Positions 8,565-17,464 of a stretch of 64,000 nt of DNA are shown piece by piece. A model generated the notes under the pieces. The model made no database searches and was not told where the DNA came from. It saw nothing but the letters and a program-made list of their open reading frames with translations. Position 1 is the stretch's first letter. Each line of letters opens with the position of its first letter. The position numbers and the translations under genes are program-made. The stretch covers positions 62,001 through 126,000 of the forward strand of contig NZ_JAVIFW010000003.1 of the NCBI RefSeq assembly GCF_031157275.1. The letters are read 5' to 3'. This DNA comes from Streptomyces sp. LHD-70 (GTDB lineage: Bacteria; Actinomycetota; Actinomycetes; Streptomycetales; Streptomycetaceae).

Positions 8565-8620
8565 GACCAGGCTCCTTCCCTGCCGTTGATGGAGAGGCAG
8601 CTGAGAGTGGGGGCCTGCGA

Positions 8621-9946
8621 TCAGTGCTTGAGGCCGGCCTCGTGGACGCTGTAGCGGGGGGTGAGCACGCCACCGACGAGCGCTATGGCGCCGATCAGCA
8701 CGAGGATGGCCGCGCTGGGCCACAGGGTGTCGCCCGTCCTGGTCAGAATGGCGGTCGCGACGAGTGGAACGCAGCCACTCAGGAGACCGGCGAAATTGGA
8801 GGAGACGGCGACTCCGCTGTAGCGCACCTGTGCCGGAAAGAGGCTGGTGAGGACCGCTCCTGCGACAGCGTAGGGGTAGGAGACGGCGGCGACCGCGACA
8901 GTGATCGCTACGACGACGACGATCGGATTCGCCGTACCGATCGCCCAGAAGACGGGGAAGGCGAGCAGCATGGTGGCCAACGCTCCGCCGATCACCACGC
9001 GGCTGGACCCGTAACGCTGTCCGAGGCGCCCGCCCGAGACGATGACCGGGATTTCGACGACGGCAGCGATGACGGTGGCGAGCAGCAGCAGGGAGGAGCT
9101 GAGGCCCAGGACTCGCTGGCCGTAGCTGATGACGAAGGTGGTCACGAGGTAGAAGCCGCCGGCGCCGATGAACATCACAGCCGTACCGATGAGCAACTGA
9201 CGCCAGTCACGCCGGAAGACCTGGCGCAGAGGCGCCTCGGCCACCGTGTCCTCCTCCTGGAGAGCCTTGAAGGCCGGGGACTCCTCGAGCTGGCGCCGGA
9301 TCACGACCGAGATGGCGAGCATGGGCAGGGCCAGCAGGAACGGTATGCGCCATCCCCAGGCGTCGAAGCTTTCCTTGGTGAGCAGCACCGAACAGAGGAA
9401 GAACGCACCAGAGGAGAGGACGGTGCCGACCGGGGAGCCGAGCTGGGGGACGCTGGCGTAGACCGCACGGGAAGCGGCAGGCGCGTTTTCGGCGGCGATG
9501 GTGACCGCCCCGCCCCATTCGCCGCCGACGCAGAGACCCTGCAGGAAGCGGAGCGAGGCCAGCATGATGGGGGCGGCCACACCGATCGTGGCGTAGGACG
9601 GCAGCAGACCGATGAGCACGGTGGCCACGCCGATGCCGACGATCGTCGTCATCAGCACCCGCTTGCGGCCGACCCGGTCACCGAGCCAGCCGAAGAGGAG
9701 CGCGCCGACCGGGCGGGCGACGAATCCGACGGCGAGGGTGGCGAACGATGCCATCGTGGCGGTGAGGGCGTTGTCCGACACGAAGTACTGCACGTTGAAC
9801 ACGACTGCCGCGGCCGTGGTGAAGAGGAAGAAGTCGTACCATTCCATGGCTGTGCCGACGAAGGCCGCGACGGCCACACGGCGCGCGACTGCGCGGTCCG
9901 GGGATGCCGGATCGGCGGAGTGGGCGGCCGTGACTGTGTCGCTCAT
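8621..9946 (-). CDS. MHS-family MFS transporter (metabolite:H+ symporter)
   Basis: A 441-residue, roughly 12-segment major facilitator of the metabolite:H+ symporter family (KgtP/ShiA/ProP relatives). It has the family N-terminus AAFVGTAMEWYDFFLF, the cytoplasmic loop motif GWLGDRVGRKRVL and FLQGLCVGGEWGGA. These proteins import organic acids or amino-acid-like solutes. The ATG at 9946 has CCGGAG upstream, the same leader as the paralogous gene at 17142. It is first in the operon with the aldolase and M20 hydrolase and is divergent from the PucR gene at 10093, its probable regulator. Confidence 0.9.
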   Translation of the reverse strand: MSDTVTAAHSADPASPDRAVARRVAVAAFVGTAMEWYDFFLFTTAAAVVFNVQYFVSDNALTATMASFATLAVGFVARPVGALLFGWLGDRVGRKRVLMTTIVGIGVATVLIGLLPSYATIGVAAPIMLASLRFLQGLCVGGEWGGAVTIAAENAPAASRAVYASVPQLGSPVGTVLSSGAFFLCSVLLTKESFDAWGWRIPFLLALPMLAISVVIRRQLEESPAFKALQEEDTVAEAPLRQVFRRDWRQLLIGTAVMFIGAGGFYLVTTFVISYGQRVLGLSSSLLLLATVIAAVVEIPVIVSGGRLGQRYGSSRVVIGGALATMLLAFPVFWAIGTANPIVVVVAITVAVAAVSYPYAVAGAVLTSLFPAQVRYSGVAVSSNFAGLLSGCVPLVATAILTRTGDTLWPSAAILVLIGAIALVGGVLTPRYSVHEAGLKH

Positions 9947-10092
9947 GGTGAACTCCGGGGGAAGACGGGCCGGATGTTGGCTGACATCCATTCGACCCGG
10001 GGCCGGGCATCTGGAACATTGCCGTCCGCCTCTGATATCAGCAAGATGCTTGTGCACTCGCACACCCTCGAGGCTTCGTCAGGGAGGCACGG

Positions 10093-11250
10093 ATGAAGAG
10101 CCTGGAAGCCCGTACGAGCGACTCCCTGCCGCGCTGGCGGGAGCTGGTCGGGTCTCTCGCCCTGGAGGTGGACACCCTGGCCGAGTCATTCCTGGCCAGG
10201 CTGAATGAAGCCGGGGTTTACCAATCGGGGCTCGTTCCTGAAGAGCATCTGCGTGCATCGGCGCGCGACTCCCTCGCGTTGATCCTGCGCGCCCTCGCCA
10301 CTGACTCGACCACGACGAAGCTGAGCGATCTGCCCAATGAGCTCGGGCGACTCCGCGCCCGCCAAGGTGTACGGGGCGAAGATCTCGTCGCGGCGGTACG
10401 GCTCGACTTCAGCGTCGTCTGGTCCGCGATGCTGGCGCAGGTACGCCCCGACGACATGGCAGTGCTGGCCTTGCACGCCGAGAGCCTGTGGCGGGTGGTG
10501 GACGACTATGCCCGCGCCGTCCAGCAGTCCTACCTCGAGGAACGGGCTCTCATGGCCGCAGCCACACGCGACGAGCAGATCACCTATCTCGCGGAGTTGC
10601 TGGCGCCCGGAGGCCAGGCTTCCCGGAACGTGCCGAACATCGCCCGAGCCCTGGGCGTCGACGCCGATGACACGTTCCGTGTGGTCGTGGCGGAGACAGC
10701 TGCCTCCCACGACGCGCATCGAGCGGCGGCGCAGGTCAGCGCGCTCGGAGAGCGCCTCTTCGTGCTCAACCAGCCGGGAAGAGTCGTCCTCGTGTGGCCG
10801 GCGGGCACGTCGGGCCCCGAACACGATCTGCAGCAGCGGCAGTTGCGGGGCATGCAAGGTGGCCTGGTCCCTGACGTCGAGGGACTGGGAGCCGTCCCTG
10901 CGGCGGCTGCGACGGCGTACGAGATCTGCCGGACCCTCCGGCCCGAGGACACCGGTCTGTTCACGCTTGCTCAGACATGGACCCGCGTCACCAAGAGCCA
11001 GCTCGACGAGCAGCACGGCTTCTCCACCGAGCTGCTCAGCAGGCTTCAGGCGGTGGCGGAACCGGATCGGAGCGTGATCGTGGATACGGTCCGTGCCTAC
11101 CTGGCAACAGGAAGTCTCACCGGCAGTGCCGAGAGGCTGTACTGCCACCGCAACACGGTGTTGAACCGCCTGGGGCGATTCCAGAAGCTCACCGGCCTCG
11201 ATGTCACGATCCCGGAGCAGGCGGCCATCGCACTTGTTGCTCTGGCTTAG
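10093..11250 (+). CDS. PucR/CdaR-family transcriptional regulator 1
   Basis: A 385-residue regulator. The C-terminus carries the PucR-type helix-turn-helix ([23 protein letters not shown], split here as [13 protein letters not shown] and QKLTGLD), preceded by a GGDEF-related/CdaR-like central region and an N-terminal helical sensor domain. Such regulators commonly activate purine, amino-acid or aromatic catabolic genes. ATG 10093 follows GGGAGG. It is divergent from the MHS-aldolase-M20 operon with a 146-base spacer that contains the 10-bp palindrome CTGATATCAG at 10032-10041. It is paralogous to regulators at 12006 and 25506. Confidence 0.88.
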   Translation: MKSLEARTSDSLPRWRELVGSLALEVDTLAESFLARLNEAGVYQSGLVPEEHLRASARDSLALILRALATDSTTTKLSDLPNELGRLRARQGVRGEDLVAAVRLDFSVVWSAMLAQVRPDDMAVLALHAESLWRVVDDYARAVQQSYLEERALMAAATRDEQITYLAELLAPGGQASRNVPNIARALGVDADDTFRVVVAETAASHDAHRAAAQVSALGERLFVLNQPGRVVLVWPAGTSGPEHDLQQRQLRGMQGGLVPDVEGLGAVPAAAATAYEICRTLRPEDTGLFTLAQTWTRVTKSQLDEQHGFSTELLSRLQAVAEPDRSVIVDTVRAYLATGSLTGSAERLYCHRNTVLNRLGRFQKLTGLDVTIPEQAAIALVALA

Positions 11251-11463
11251 TGAGGCGGTGCGGAGGAAAGTCCGCAATCAGGGCAGGGCTGCCCAACAAG
11301 GCGCAGCCCACGCTGCACTCAACTGACGGCCGATTCAGAGCCAGCGGTGGTCACCGCGCCTCTGACTACCCAGGGTGCTGGAACGGGGTTATGAGCCCGT
11401 CCGGTAGGCGTTCCGGTAATCGGGGCGGGGCAGTTGGTGTCGACGAGCCGACCCGGCCCACGT
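11251..11463. other. Non-coding spacer after PucR 1
   Basis: No gene is supported here. A 7-bp inverted repeat (GGGCTGC at 11286-11292, GCAGCCC at 11303-11309) could terminate the PucR transcript weakly. There is no T-run. Confidence 0.4.
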
Positions 11464-11919
11464 CGGGTCGAAGTCTCCGTTCGCTCATCAGAATGCAGAG
11501 CGTCATGAGCACGATGCTTCCGCCACGCCCCAGCGACGACATCGCTTTGATGGTCGCCCGAACTCGGAGGCTGGCGGCGGACAGGGTTTCCGAGTGGTCG
11601 GTGCCGTCGGATCCGGCAACTGTCGGCCCGATCCGCTCTCAATGCATCCGCAAGCTCGAGTCGTGGGGGCTGGACGGGATCGCGTTCACAGCTGAACTCG
11701 TACTGAGTGAGCTGATCACCCATGCCATCCGCGGCCATCACTGACGAGGGTGGGCGCGGTCTGTTCCTCGTCGGGCACTATGCCGAACGTTGGGGCATTC
11801 GCTACCCGCCTCGGGGGAAGGTGATCCGGGCCGAGCTGTCTGCGCACGCACAACAGGAGGAGCCGAGCGTTGAGTTGACGGACGACTTCCTGGACCAATG
11901 GGATGACTCTGAGCTGTAG
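11464..11919 (+). pseudogene. SpoIIE/HATPase-domain phosphatase remnant
   Basis: Two pieces in different frames recreate the end of a PP2C-type (SpoIIE) phosphatase plus the RsbW-like HATPase domain common in actinomycete stress regulators. The first piece has LPPRPSDDIALMVARTRR and ELVLSELITHAIR (N-box); the second has DEGGRGLFLVGHYAERWG (G-box region). The segment between the boxes is deleted and the frame shifts at about 11730. No start or phosphatase core remains, so this is a relic. A second, differently broken member lies at 26730-27285. Confidence 0.75.
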
Positions 11920-12005
11920 CCTGCCCCGGCAGCGCCGGGGGACCCCGCCAAGTCATGTTCTCCGTGACGCCCCGATGCCCCGATGCCCTGATGCTCCGAT
12001 GGCTG

Positions 12006-13199
12006 TCACGTCTGGTGCAGACGATTCGCGCTGAGAGCCAGGGCCACCAGTGCCGCGTCCTCGGGACGTCGTGGATCGCGACCGGTGAGTTCGGCAAAGC
12101 GGTTGAGGCGCTGCTGGATCGTGTTGCGATGGCAGTACAAGGTCGCAGCTGTGTCAGCCACGGACCCGCCGCCCGACAGGTGAACCTGGACGGTTTCCAA
12201 CAGCCGGTCCGCCTCCACACAGGGAACTCCGCTGTGCAGCCCGCCCAGTATGTCTGCCGCCAAATACCGACCCAGGTCCTCGGCCCGGTGGACCAGGACA
12301 TCGATCCAGCTGTCCTCAAGTCGTCGCGGTCCAGCGGCGTCGGGCGGCAGTACTCGGGCAGTAGCGGTGGCCAGAGCCACTGCACGGGGCACCTCGGCCA
12401 GCCCTGTCACCACCGGGGAGACCCCGCACGGTGCCCCGTGGAGCTGTGCCAACAAGGCATCTCGGGTCAGCCGAGGGCTCAGCTGAACGACCAACACCAT
12501 GTCTGAGGCGATCGCCTGGTGCTGCAGCGGGGCGTCGAGACTGCGGAGAGCGCCGGCGACTCCCCGAAGAATCCCCTCGCGCTCTCCGGACGCGACCGCA
12601 CACACGAATTGCTCGGACATATGGAACCCGAGAGCCCGCGCGGCGTCCTGCACCACGGTGGAGTTTCGTCCGCCGCTGTCGAGAAGCCGACTGAACCACA
12701 GGCGCCGCTCATCCTCCGTACGGCGCCCCATCTCCAGAACGGTGCGCTGATAGGCGGTCATGATGCCGGTGACATGCCGCTCGACCGCCTCCCACACGTA
12801 GTAGGCGGAGTTGACCAACTGCGCTCGACCCGCATCTCCCGCGTGCCGCACCAGGGCAGCCCAGACGACCCGGAAGTCGACACGAGCAGCCTGCAGCAGC
12901 GCGTCCAAGGGAACGCCTTGTCGGGCGCGCTGTTCCCCGACCCGCTCGGATACTCCGGTGATGCGCTCCGGCACCGGCAACTGGGCGACAGTGCGCAGCA
13001 GGAGTTCGAACGCCTGCCAGGCGCTGTCCCGGAACTCCTCGTGCGAGACCAGGTCGGAGTAGGACGCACGCACGGGCCGGACGTATCCGGCCCACTCGTC
13101 GACCAAGTCGTCGATCTCCTCCAGGCATTCGCGCGCCAATGCGACGGCATGGCGGTCCGGCGGGGGCAGGGCGAAGTGCGACGTGTGCATGTCTTCCAT
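12006..13199 (-). CDS. PucR/CdaR-family transcriptional regulator 2
   Basis: A 397-residue paralogue of the PucR gene at 10093. The C-terminal helix-turn-helix ([18 protein letters not shown]) and the N-terminal helical region with [19 protein letters not shown] are shared. ATG 13199 is taken as the start because the open extension to 13280 is poor in coding character and runs into the spacer. It follows the MHS-RidA-RraA-aldehyde dehydrogenase operon on the same strand, about 107 bases after it, and most likely controls that operon and the divergent thiamine-diphosphate enzyme. Confidence 0.86.
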   Translation of the reverse strand: MEDMHTSHFALPPPDRHAVALARECLEEIDDLVDEWAGYVRPVRASYSDLVSHEEFRDSAWQAFELLLRTVAQLPVPERITGVSERVGEQRARQGVPLDALLQAARVDFRVVWAALVRHAGDAGRAQLVNSAYYVWEAVERHVTGIMTAYQRTVLEMGRRTEDERRLWFSRLLDSGGRNSTVVQDAARALGFHMSEQFVCAVASGEREGILRGVAGALRSLDAPLQHQAIASDMVLVVQLSPRLTRDALLAQLHGAPCGVSPVVTGLAEVPRAVALATATARVLPPDAAGPRRLEDSWIDVLVHRAEDLGRYLAADILGGLHSGVPCVEADRLLETVQVHLSGGGSVADTAATLYCHRNTIQQRLNRFAELTGRDPRRPEDAALVALALSANRLHQT

Positions 13200-13306
13200 C
13201 GTGACGTTGTCCTCACCTGGCTCAACGAACGTCGTTGCTTGTCCCAGCGCCCACTGCCCCCGTGCTGCACCGAGGCGCACTTCAACTTCTCGCGCAGTTC
13301 GAGCGC

Positions 13307-14680
13307 TCAGCCACGCACCCGGATCACCTTCCGATTGACGAACTCGCTCATTCCGTAGGCGCCTAGCTCCCGTCCCACGCCGGAGAGCTTGACGCCACCG
13401 AAGGGAAGATCCTCCTGAGTGTCGGAGGGACCGTTGATGGAGACCATGCCGACGTCGAGCGCATCGGCGACCGCCCTCGCTGCAGAAGCCTCGCGGCCGA
13501 AGACGACACTGCCGAGGCCGTACGGTGTGTCGTTGGCGAGGCGAATCGCCTCCGCGGTGTCGGGCACGCGATGGACGACCGCAACCGGACCGAAGATCTC
13601 CTCGTGGTACGCAGGCATGTCCGGTGTGACGCCGGTGAGAATGGTGGGTTCGACGAAGGCGCCGCTGCGCAGCGGGCGCGCGCCTCCTGTCACCGCCGTC
13701 GCGCCGCGCTCAACTGCGTCGTTCACCTGCGCCATCACTCTGAGGGCGGCCTCTTCGGAAGAGAGGGGGCCGAAGGAGACGCTGTCGTCCGTGGGTTCGC
13801 CAACTGTCAAAGACCGGACCGCGTCGGTGAAGGCGTCCAGGAACCGGTCGTAGACGGGATCGACCACGATGAACCGTTTCGAGGCGGTGCACGCCTGGCC
13901 CGCATTGCTCATCCGGCCCTGGACAGCAGCACGGACCGCCGCCTCCAGGTCGGCGTCGGGAAGGACGATGAACGGGTCGGAGCCGCCGAGTTCGAGGACG
14001 TACTTCTTGAGGTGACGCCCGGCGACTTCCCCCACTGCGCGGCCGGCACGCTCCGAGCCTGTGAGGGACACACCCTGAACCCGCTGGTCGGCGACGATTC
14101 GAGCGACCTGTTCATTGGTGGCGTACACGTTGACGTACGCGCCGGCCGGCAGGCCGGCTGCTCTCATCACCTCCTCGATCGCCTGGGCCGACTCGGGGCA
14201 ACTCGGGGCGTGCTTGAGGATGATGGTGTTGCCGAGGACGAGGTTGGGAGCGACGAAGCGGGCGACCTGGTAGTACGGGTAGTTCCAGGGCATGATCCCG
14301 AGCAGTGCGCCGAGCGGCTCCGAGCGGACGACCACGTCGTCACCGCCGCGGATGTCGAGCCGTTCGTCAGCGGCGAAGGCGGGGCCGCGTTCCGCGTAGT
14401 ACGCAAAGATTGCCGCCGCGAGATCCACCTCGGCCAGCGCTTCGCGGGTGGTCTTGCCCATCTCGCGCGTGATGGTCGCGGCCAGCTCGTCCCGCCGGTT
14501 CTTGAACTCATGGGAGACGGCGAGGACGGCGTCGGCTCTGTCCTTGATCGAACGTCGCCGCCAGTCCGCGAACTCCTCCGCGGCGGCCGCGATCGCGCGG
14601 TCCACCGTGCCCTCGTCCGATGGTGCGTATCGGCGCACGACAGTGTTCGTGGCCGGGTCGACGACCTTGTATTCCGTCAC
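13307..14680 (-). CDS. NAD(P)-dependent aldehyde dehydrogenase (succinate-semialdehyde dehydrogenase-like)
   Basis: A 457-residue aldehyde dehydrogenase. The general base is Glu230 in LELGGSDP and the catalytic Cys is Cys264 in NAGQACTAS. The cofactor-site segment [13 protein letters not shown] near 130 and the C-terminal [13 protein letters not shown] are intact. The closest recognised type is the Sad/GabD semialdehyde dehydrogenase group. It is last in the MHS-RidA-RraA operon. The divergent thiamine-diphosphate enzyme could make an aldehyde from a 2-oxo acid for this enzyme to oxidise. Alternatively it could handle a semialdehyde from the amino-acid pathway at 20-25 kb. Confidence 0.9.
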   Translation of the reverse strand: MTEYKVVDPATNTVVRRYAPSDEGTVDRAIAAAAEEFADWRRRSIKDRADAVLAVSHEFKNRRDELAATITREMGKTTREALAEVDLAAAIFAYYAERGPAFAADERLDIRGGDDVVVRSEPLGALLGIMPWNYPYYQVARFVAPNLVLGNTIILKHAPSCPESAQAIEEVMRAAGLPAGAYVNVYATNEQVARIVADQRVQGVSLTGSERAGRAVGEVAGRHLKKYVLELGGSDPFIVLPDADLEAAVRAAVQGRMSNAGQACTASKRFIVVDPVYDRFLDAFTDAVRSLTVGEPTDDSVSFGPLSSEEAALRVMAQVNDAVERGATAVTGGARPLRSGAFVEPTILTGVTPDMPAYHEEIFGPVAVVHRVPDTAEAIRLANDTPYGLGSVVFGREASAARAVADALDVGMVSINGPSDTQEDLPFGGVKLSGVGRELGAYGMSEFVNRKVIRVRG

Positions 14681-14747
14681 GTGATCTTTCCTTCGCTACT
14701 TCTGGCGGCCGGCGTCGGGCAGCTCGGTGCTGCGGTCTGGTCCTCGA

Positions 14748-15398
14748 TCAATCGACATGGAGGAGCGTCCGGAGGTCCTCGCCCGCTCTGATCCGGCGGA
14801 GGAGCTCGGGTTCGGCCGCGTCGGAAAGCTCCGCCTGATGTACGACGACGGCCAGTGAGGACGCCGGCAGGGCGATCACCCCGTTGGCGTCGCCGAGGAC
14901 GAAGTCCCCGGGAGTGACGCGGACGCCGCCGATGTGCACGGGAACCTGGCGTCGCTCCCGCCGGCCGTCCAGCCTTTTCGTGGTCAGGCAGCTGGTGCCG
15001 CGGGCGTAGACGGGCAGGCCGGAGTGCGCATCCCTGAGCGCTTCCACGTCGGTCACCACACCATCGACGACGATGCCCGCCGCCCCGCGTGCTCGTGCGG
15101 CAGCCACTGTGACGGCGCCGATAGGGGCGTGGGTATGGTTGCCGCCCATGTCGACGACCAGGACCTCGCCAGGGTTCAGCTCGACGAGAGCGCGGTTCAC
15201 CGCTGTGGCGTCGGGTGCGTCCAGGGCGAGGGTGACGGCGGTCCCGACCATGCGCCGCCGTTGGCCGAGCTGCCGGACAGCCGAGCTGACGAAGCCCTCT
15301 TCGAGCAGATGGCCGAGGGTGGGGAGGTCGACGCAGCGGAGGCGTTCCAGTAGGTCCGCCGATGATCCGAGTCCGGCCGAGAGCGGAGAGATGGTCAC
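14748..15398 (-). CDS. RraA-family protein (dimethylmenaquinone methyltransferase-like fold)
   Basis: A 216-residue RraA-fold protein. The family includes 4-hydroxy-4-methyl-2-oxoglutarate/oxaloacetate aldolases and the RNase E inhibitor RraA. It has GEVLVVDMGGNHTHAPIG and the C-terminal GDFVLGDANGVIALP. Aldolase members have an Arg-Asp pair after DGxx; here the segment reads DGVVTDVE, with Thr in place of Arg, so canonical aldolase chemistry is doubtful. The GTG start at 15398 overlaps the RidA stop (GTGA), which fixes the start and implies coupling. Confidence 0.82.
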   Translation of the reverse strand: MTISPLSAGLGSSADLLERLRCVDLPTLGHLLEEGFVSSAVRQLGQRRRMVGTAVTLALDAPDATAVNRALVELNPGEVLVVDMGGNHTHAPIGAVTVAAARARGAAGIVVDGVVTDVEALRDAHSGLPVYARGTSCLTTKRLDGRRERRQVPVHIGGVRVTPGDFVLGDANGVIALPASSLAVVVHQAELSDAAEPELLRRIRAGEDLRTLLHVD

Positions 15399-15784
15399 TG
15401 GTCGGCCCCCGGCTTGACCACGGCGATGCAGTCGATCTCCAGGGATACGCCCCACAGCCCCACGCACACCGTCGTCCTCGCGGGCCGGCGGGCGGCGAAG
15501 TGCTTCTCGTACACCTCGTTGTAGGGGGCGAGCTGGTCCGGTGAGCTGAGGAAGGTGTTGACCTTGACGACGTGGTCGAGATCCGAACCCGCCGCAGTGA
15601 GAACGGCCTCGAGGTTGCGCAGCGTCTCCCGCACCTCGTCCTGGAACGTGCCGATCGACACCCCCGGCGCGGCGGGTATCTGACCTGTCGTGAAGACGAA
15701 CCCGCCGGCGCAGGTCGCCTGGACGTAGGGGCCGACAGCGGCCGGGACGCCCGGTGCGGAGTCGATGCGCGTGATCTCGCTCAT
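15395..15784 (-). CDS. RidA/YjgF-family protein
   Basis: A 129-residue RidA-like protein with AVGPYVQATCAGGFVFTTGQIP near the N-terminus and the conserved Arg in RPARTTVCVG near 105. RidA-like enzymes deaminate imines or enamines, and subfamily members act in amino-acid and nucleobase catabolism. Its start ATG at 15784 overlaps the transporter's stop (ATGA), and its own stop overlaps the RraA start. Its presence suggests that an imine or 2-aminoacrylate-like intermediate arises in the pathway. Confidence 0.87.
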   Translation of the reverse strand: MSEITRIDSAPGVPAAVGPYVQATCAGGFVFTTGQIPAAPGVSIGTFQDEVRETLRNLEAVLTAAGSDLDHVVKVNTFLSSPDQLAPYNEVYEKHFAARRPARTTVCVGLWGVSLEIDCIAVVKPGADQ

Positions 15785-17142
15785 GCCTCGGCTCCCGTCA
15801 GGCGTGCGGCGGGCTGGGGCTCCAGGCCGGGCTCGTCGATGTCTCCGAACCGGGTCTCGGCCAGCAGGAGCAGGGCCAGCAGGGACAGGGAAGCGGCGCC
15901 AAGGATGTACCAGGCGATCGAGGAGCTGCTGCCGGTGAGCGTGAGCAGCCATGCGGTGATGGCGGGGGTTGCCGCGGAGCCCAGCAAGCCCGACAGCATG
16001 TAGGCGACCGAGAGCCCCGAATACCGCACTCGGGCGCCGAAGAGTTCCGCGAGGAAGGTCGCAATCGGCCCGTAGTTGGCGGAGAACGCGAGCATCATGA
16101 GTGCGTACGCGACAAAGACCAGGGGCACCGACCCGGTGTCCAGGAGCCAGAAGAACGGGAAGGCGAACACGGCCTCAGCGGCAATGCCCGCGTAGATGAC
16201 GGGCTTGCGGCCGACGCGGTCGGACAGGCGGCCGAAGTACGGGATTGCCAGGAACGCGATGACGCAGGAGAGCATGACCGCCCACAGCATCAGGCCCTTT
16301 GAGTGGCCGAGGTCCTTGGTTCCGTAGCTCACGCCGGAGGCGACCAGCAGGGTGAAGGTCGAACCCGTGGACAGCGTCGTGACACCGCCCAGCAACACCT
16401 GGCGCCAGTGCCGGCGCATCAGCGCGACGAACGGGATCTTGGCCTTGGCCCCCTCCTGCCGGACTGCTTGGAAGGACGGCGTCTCCTCGATGTTCAGCCG
16501 GATGTAGATGCCGACGCCGACGAGGACCGCCGAGGCCAGGAACGGAATCCGCCACCCCCAGGAGAGCAGCGCAGCCTCGCTCAGGCCCGAAGCCACCAGC
16601 AGGAACGCGCCGTTGGCGAGCATCGTCCCGATGGGCACGCCGACTTGGACCATGGAACCGAAGAATCCGCGCCGGTGTTCGGGTGCGTGCTCGACGGTCA
16701 TCAGTACGGCGCCGCCCCACTCACCCCCGAGCGCGAGGCCTTGCACCAGGCGCAGGCCGAGCAGCACCAGAGGCGCGGCAACTCCGATGGTGTTGTAGTC
16801 GGGGACGAGGCCGATGGCGAAGGTTGCCACGCCCATCGTCATCAGGGAGACCAGCAGCATGGACTTTCGTCCGACACGGTCGCCGAAGTGACCGAAGAAT
16901 ACGGCACCCACCATGCGTGCCAGGTACGCGGAGGCGAATGTCAAGAACGCCAGAATTGTACCGACTGCGCCGCCGAATTCAGGGAAGAATACTTTGTCGA
17001 ACACCAGCGCAGAGGCTGTTCCGAACAGAAATAGGTCGTACCACTCGACCGTGGTTCCTATTACGCTGGCGACGGAGATTCTCCGCATCTTCTTCGCGTC
17101 GAGTTGGCTGTCGGCGGTTGCCGAGGAGCTGGACGGTGTCAT
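15781..17142 (-). CDS. MHS-family MFS transporter, second copy
   Basis: A 453-residue MHS symporter paralogous to the one at 8621. Shared landmarks are VIGTTVEWYDLFLFGTASAL, GHFGDRVGRKSMLLVS and LVQGLALGGEWGGAVLM. About twelve membrane segments. ATG 17142 is preceded by CGGAGTTCAC, nearly the same leader as at 9946. It leads the RidA-RraA-aldehyde dehydrogenase operon and presumably imports the substrate. It is divergent from the thiamine-diphosphate enzyme across 322 bases. Confidence 0.9.
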   Translation of the reverse strand: MTPSSSSATADSQLDAKKMRRISVASVIGTTVEWYDLFLFGTASALVFDKVFFPEFGGAVGTILAFLTFASAYLARMVGAVFFGHFGDRVGRKSMLLVSLMTMGVATFAIGLVPDYNTIGVAAPLVLLGLRLVQGLALGGEWGGAVLMTVEHAPEHRRGFFGSMVQVGVPIGTMLANGAFLLVASGLSEAALLSWGWRIPFLASAVLVGVGIYIRLNIEETPSFQAVRQEGAKAKIPFVALMRRHWRQVLLGGVTTLSTGSTFTLLVASGVSYGTKDLGHSKGLMLWAVMLSCVIAFLAIPYFGRLSDRVGRKPVIYAGIAAEAVFAFPFFWLLDTGSVPLVFVAYALMMLAFSANYGPIATFLAELFGARVRYSGLSVAYMLSGLLGSAATPAITAWLLTLTGSSSSIAWYILGAASLSLLALLLLAETRFGDIDEPGLEPQPAARLTGAEA

Positions 17143-17464
17143 GTGAACTCCGGTTGAGCAGAGAGATCGTCGGAGGTGAAGTGGGCGCCGTGCGGTTCGC
17201 CAACGGTGCCTCCGCGAGCTGGCTGGCCACAAGAAGCAGGAGCACATCGCCGCAGGCCGATGAGTGTGCAGTTGAACAATGAGTCACGTCGTAGCGCTGA
17301 AGCCCAAGTGAAGACTCCCCGTGACCGGCGACGTGTGTCGGCCCGGTCCTGTTCACCTGCACATCGCCGTGCCGTTTTCCGGGGGCTTACGCCTCGTGTC
17401 TTCCGGATCCAGGAAAGGAAAAATGGTCGGGTAACCACGGTCTCAACAAAAGGAATCAACTCCG
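17143..17464. other. Divergent promoter region, MHS versus thiamine-diphosphate enzyme
   Basis: No coding sequence is supported in these 322 bases. The region must carry promoters for both flanking transcription units and probably binding sites for the neighbouring PucR protein. I see no convincing inverted repeat or -35/-10 pair. Confidence 0.4.

Noticed and set aside
11262..11300. GAGGAAAGTCC followed by CAGGGCAGGG resembles the start of RNase P RNA (rnpB).
   Set aside because: The remaining conserved parts of rnpB are absent, the stretch is too short, and actinomycete rnpB normally reads differently at this motif.
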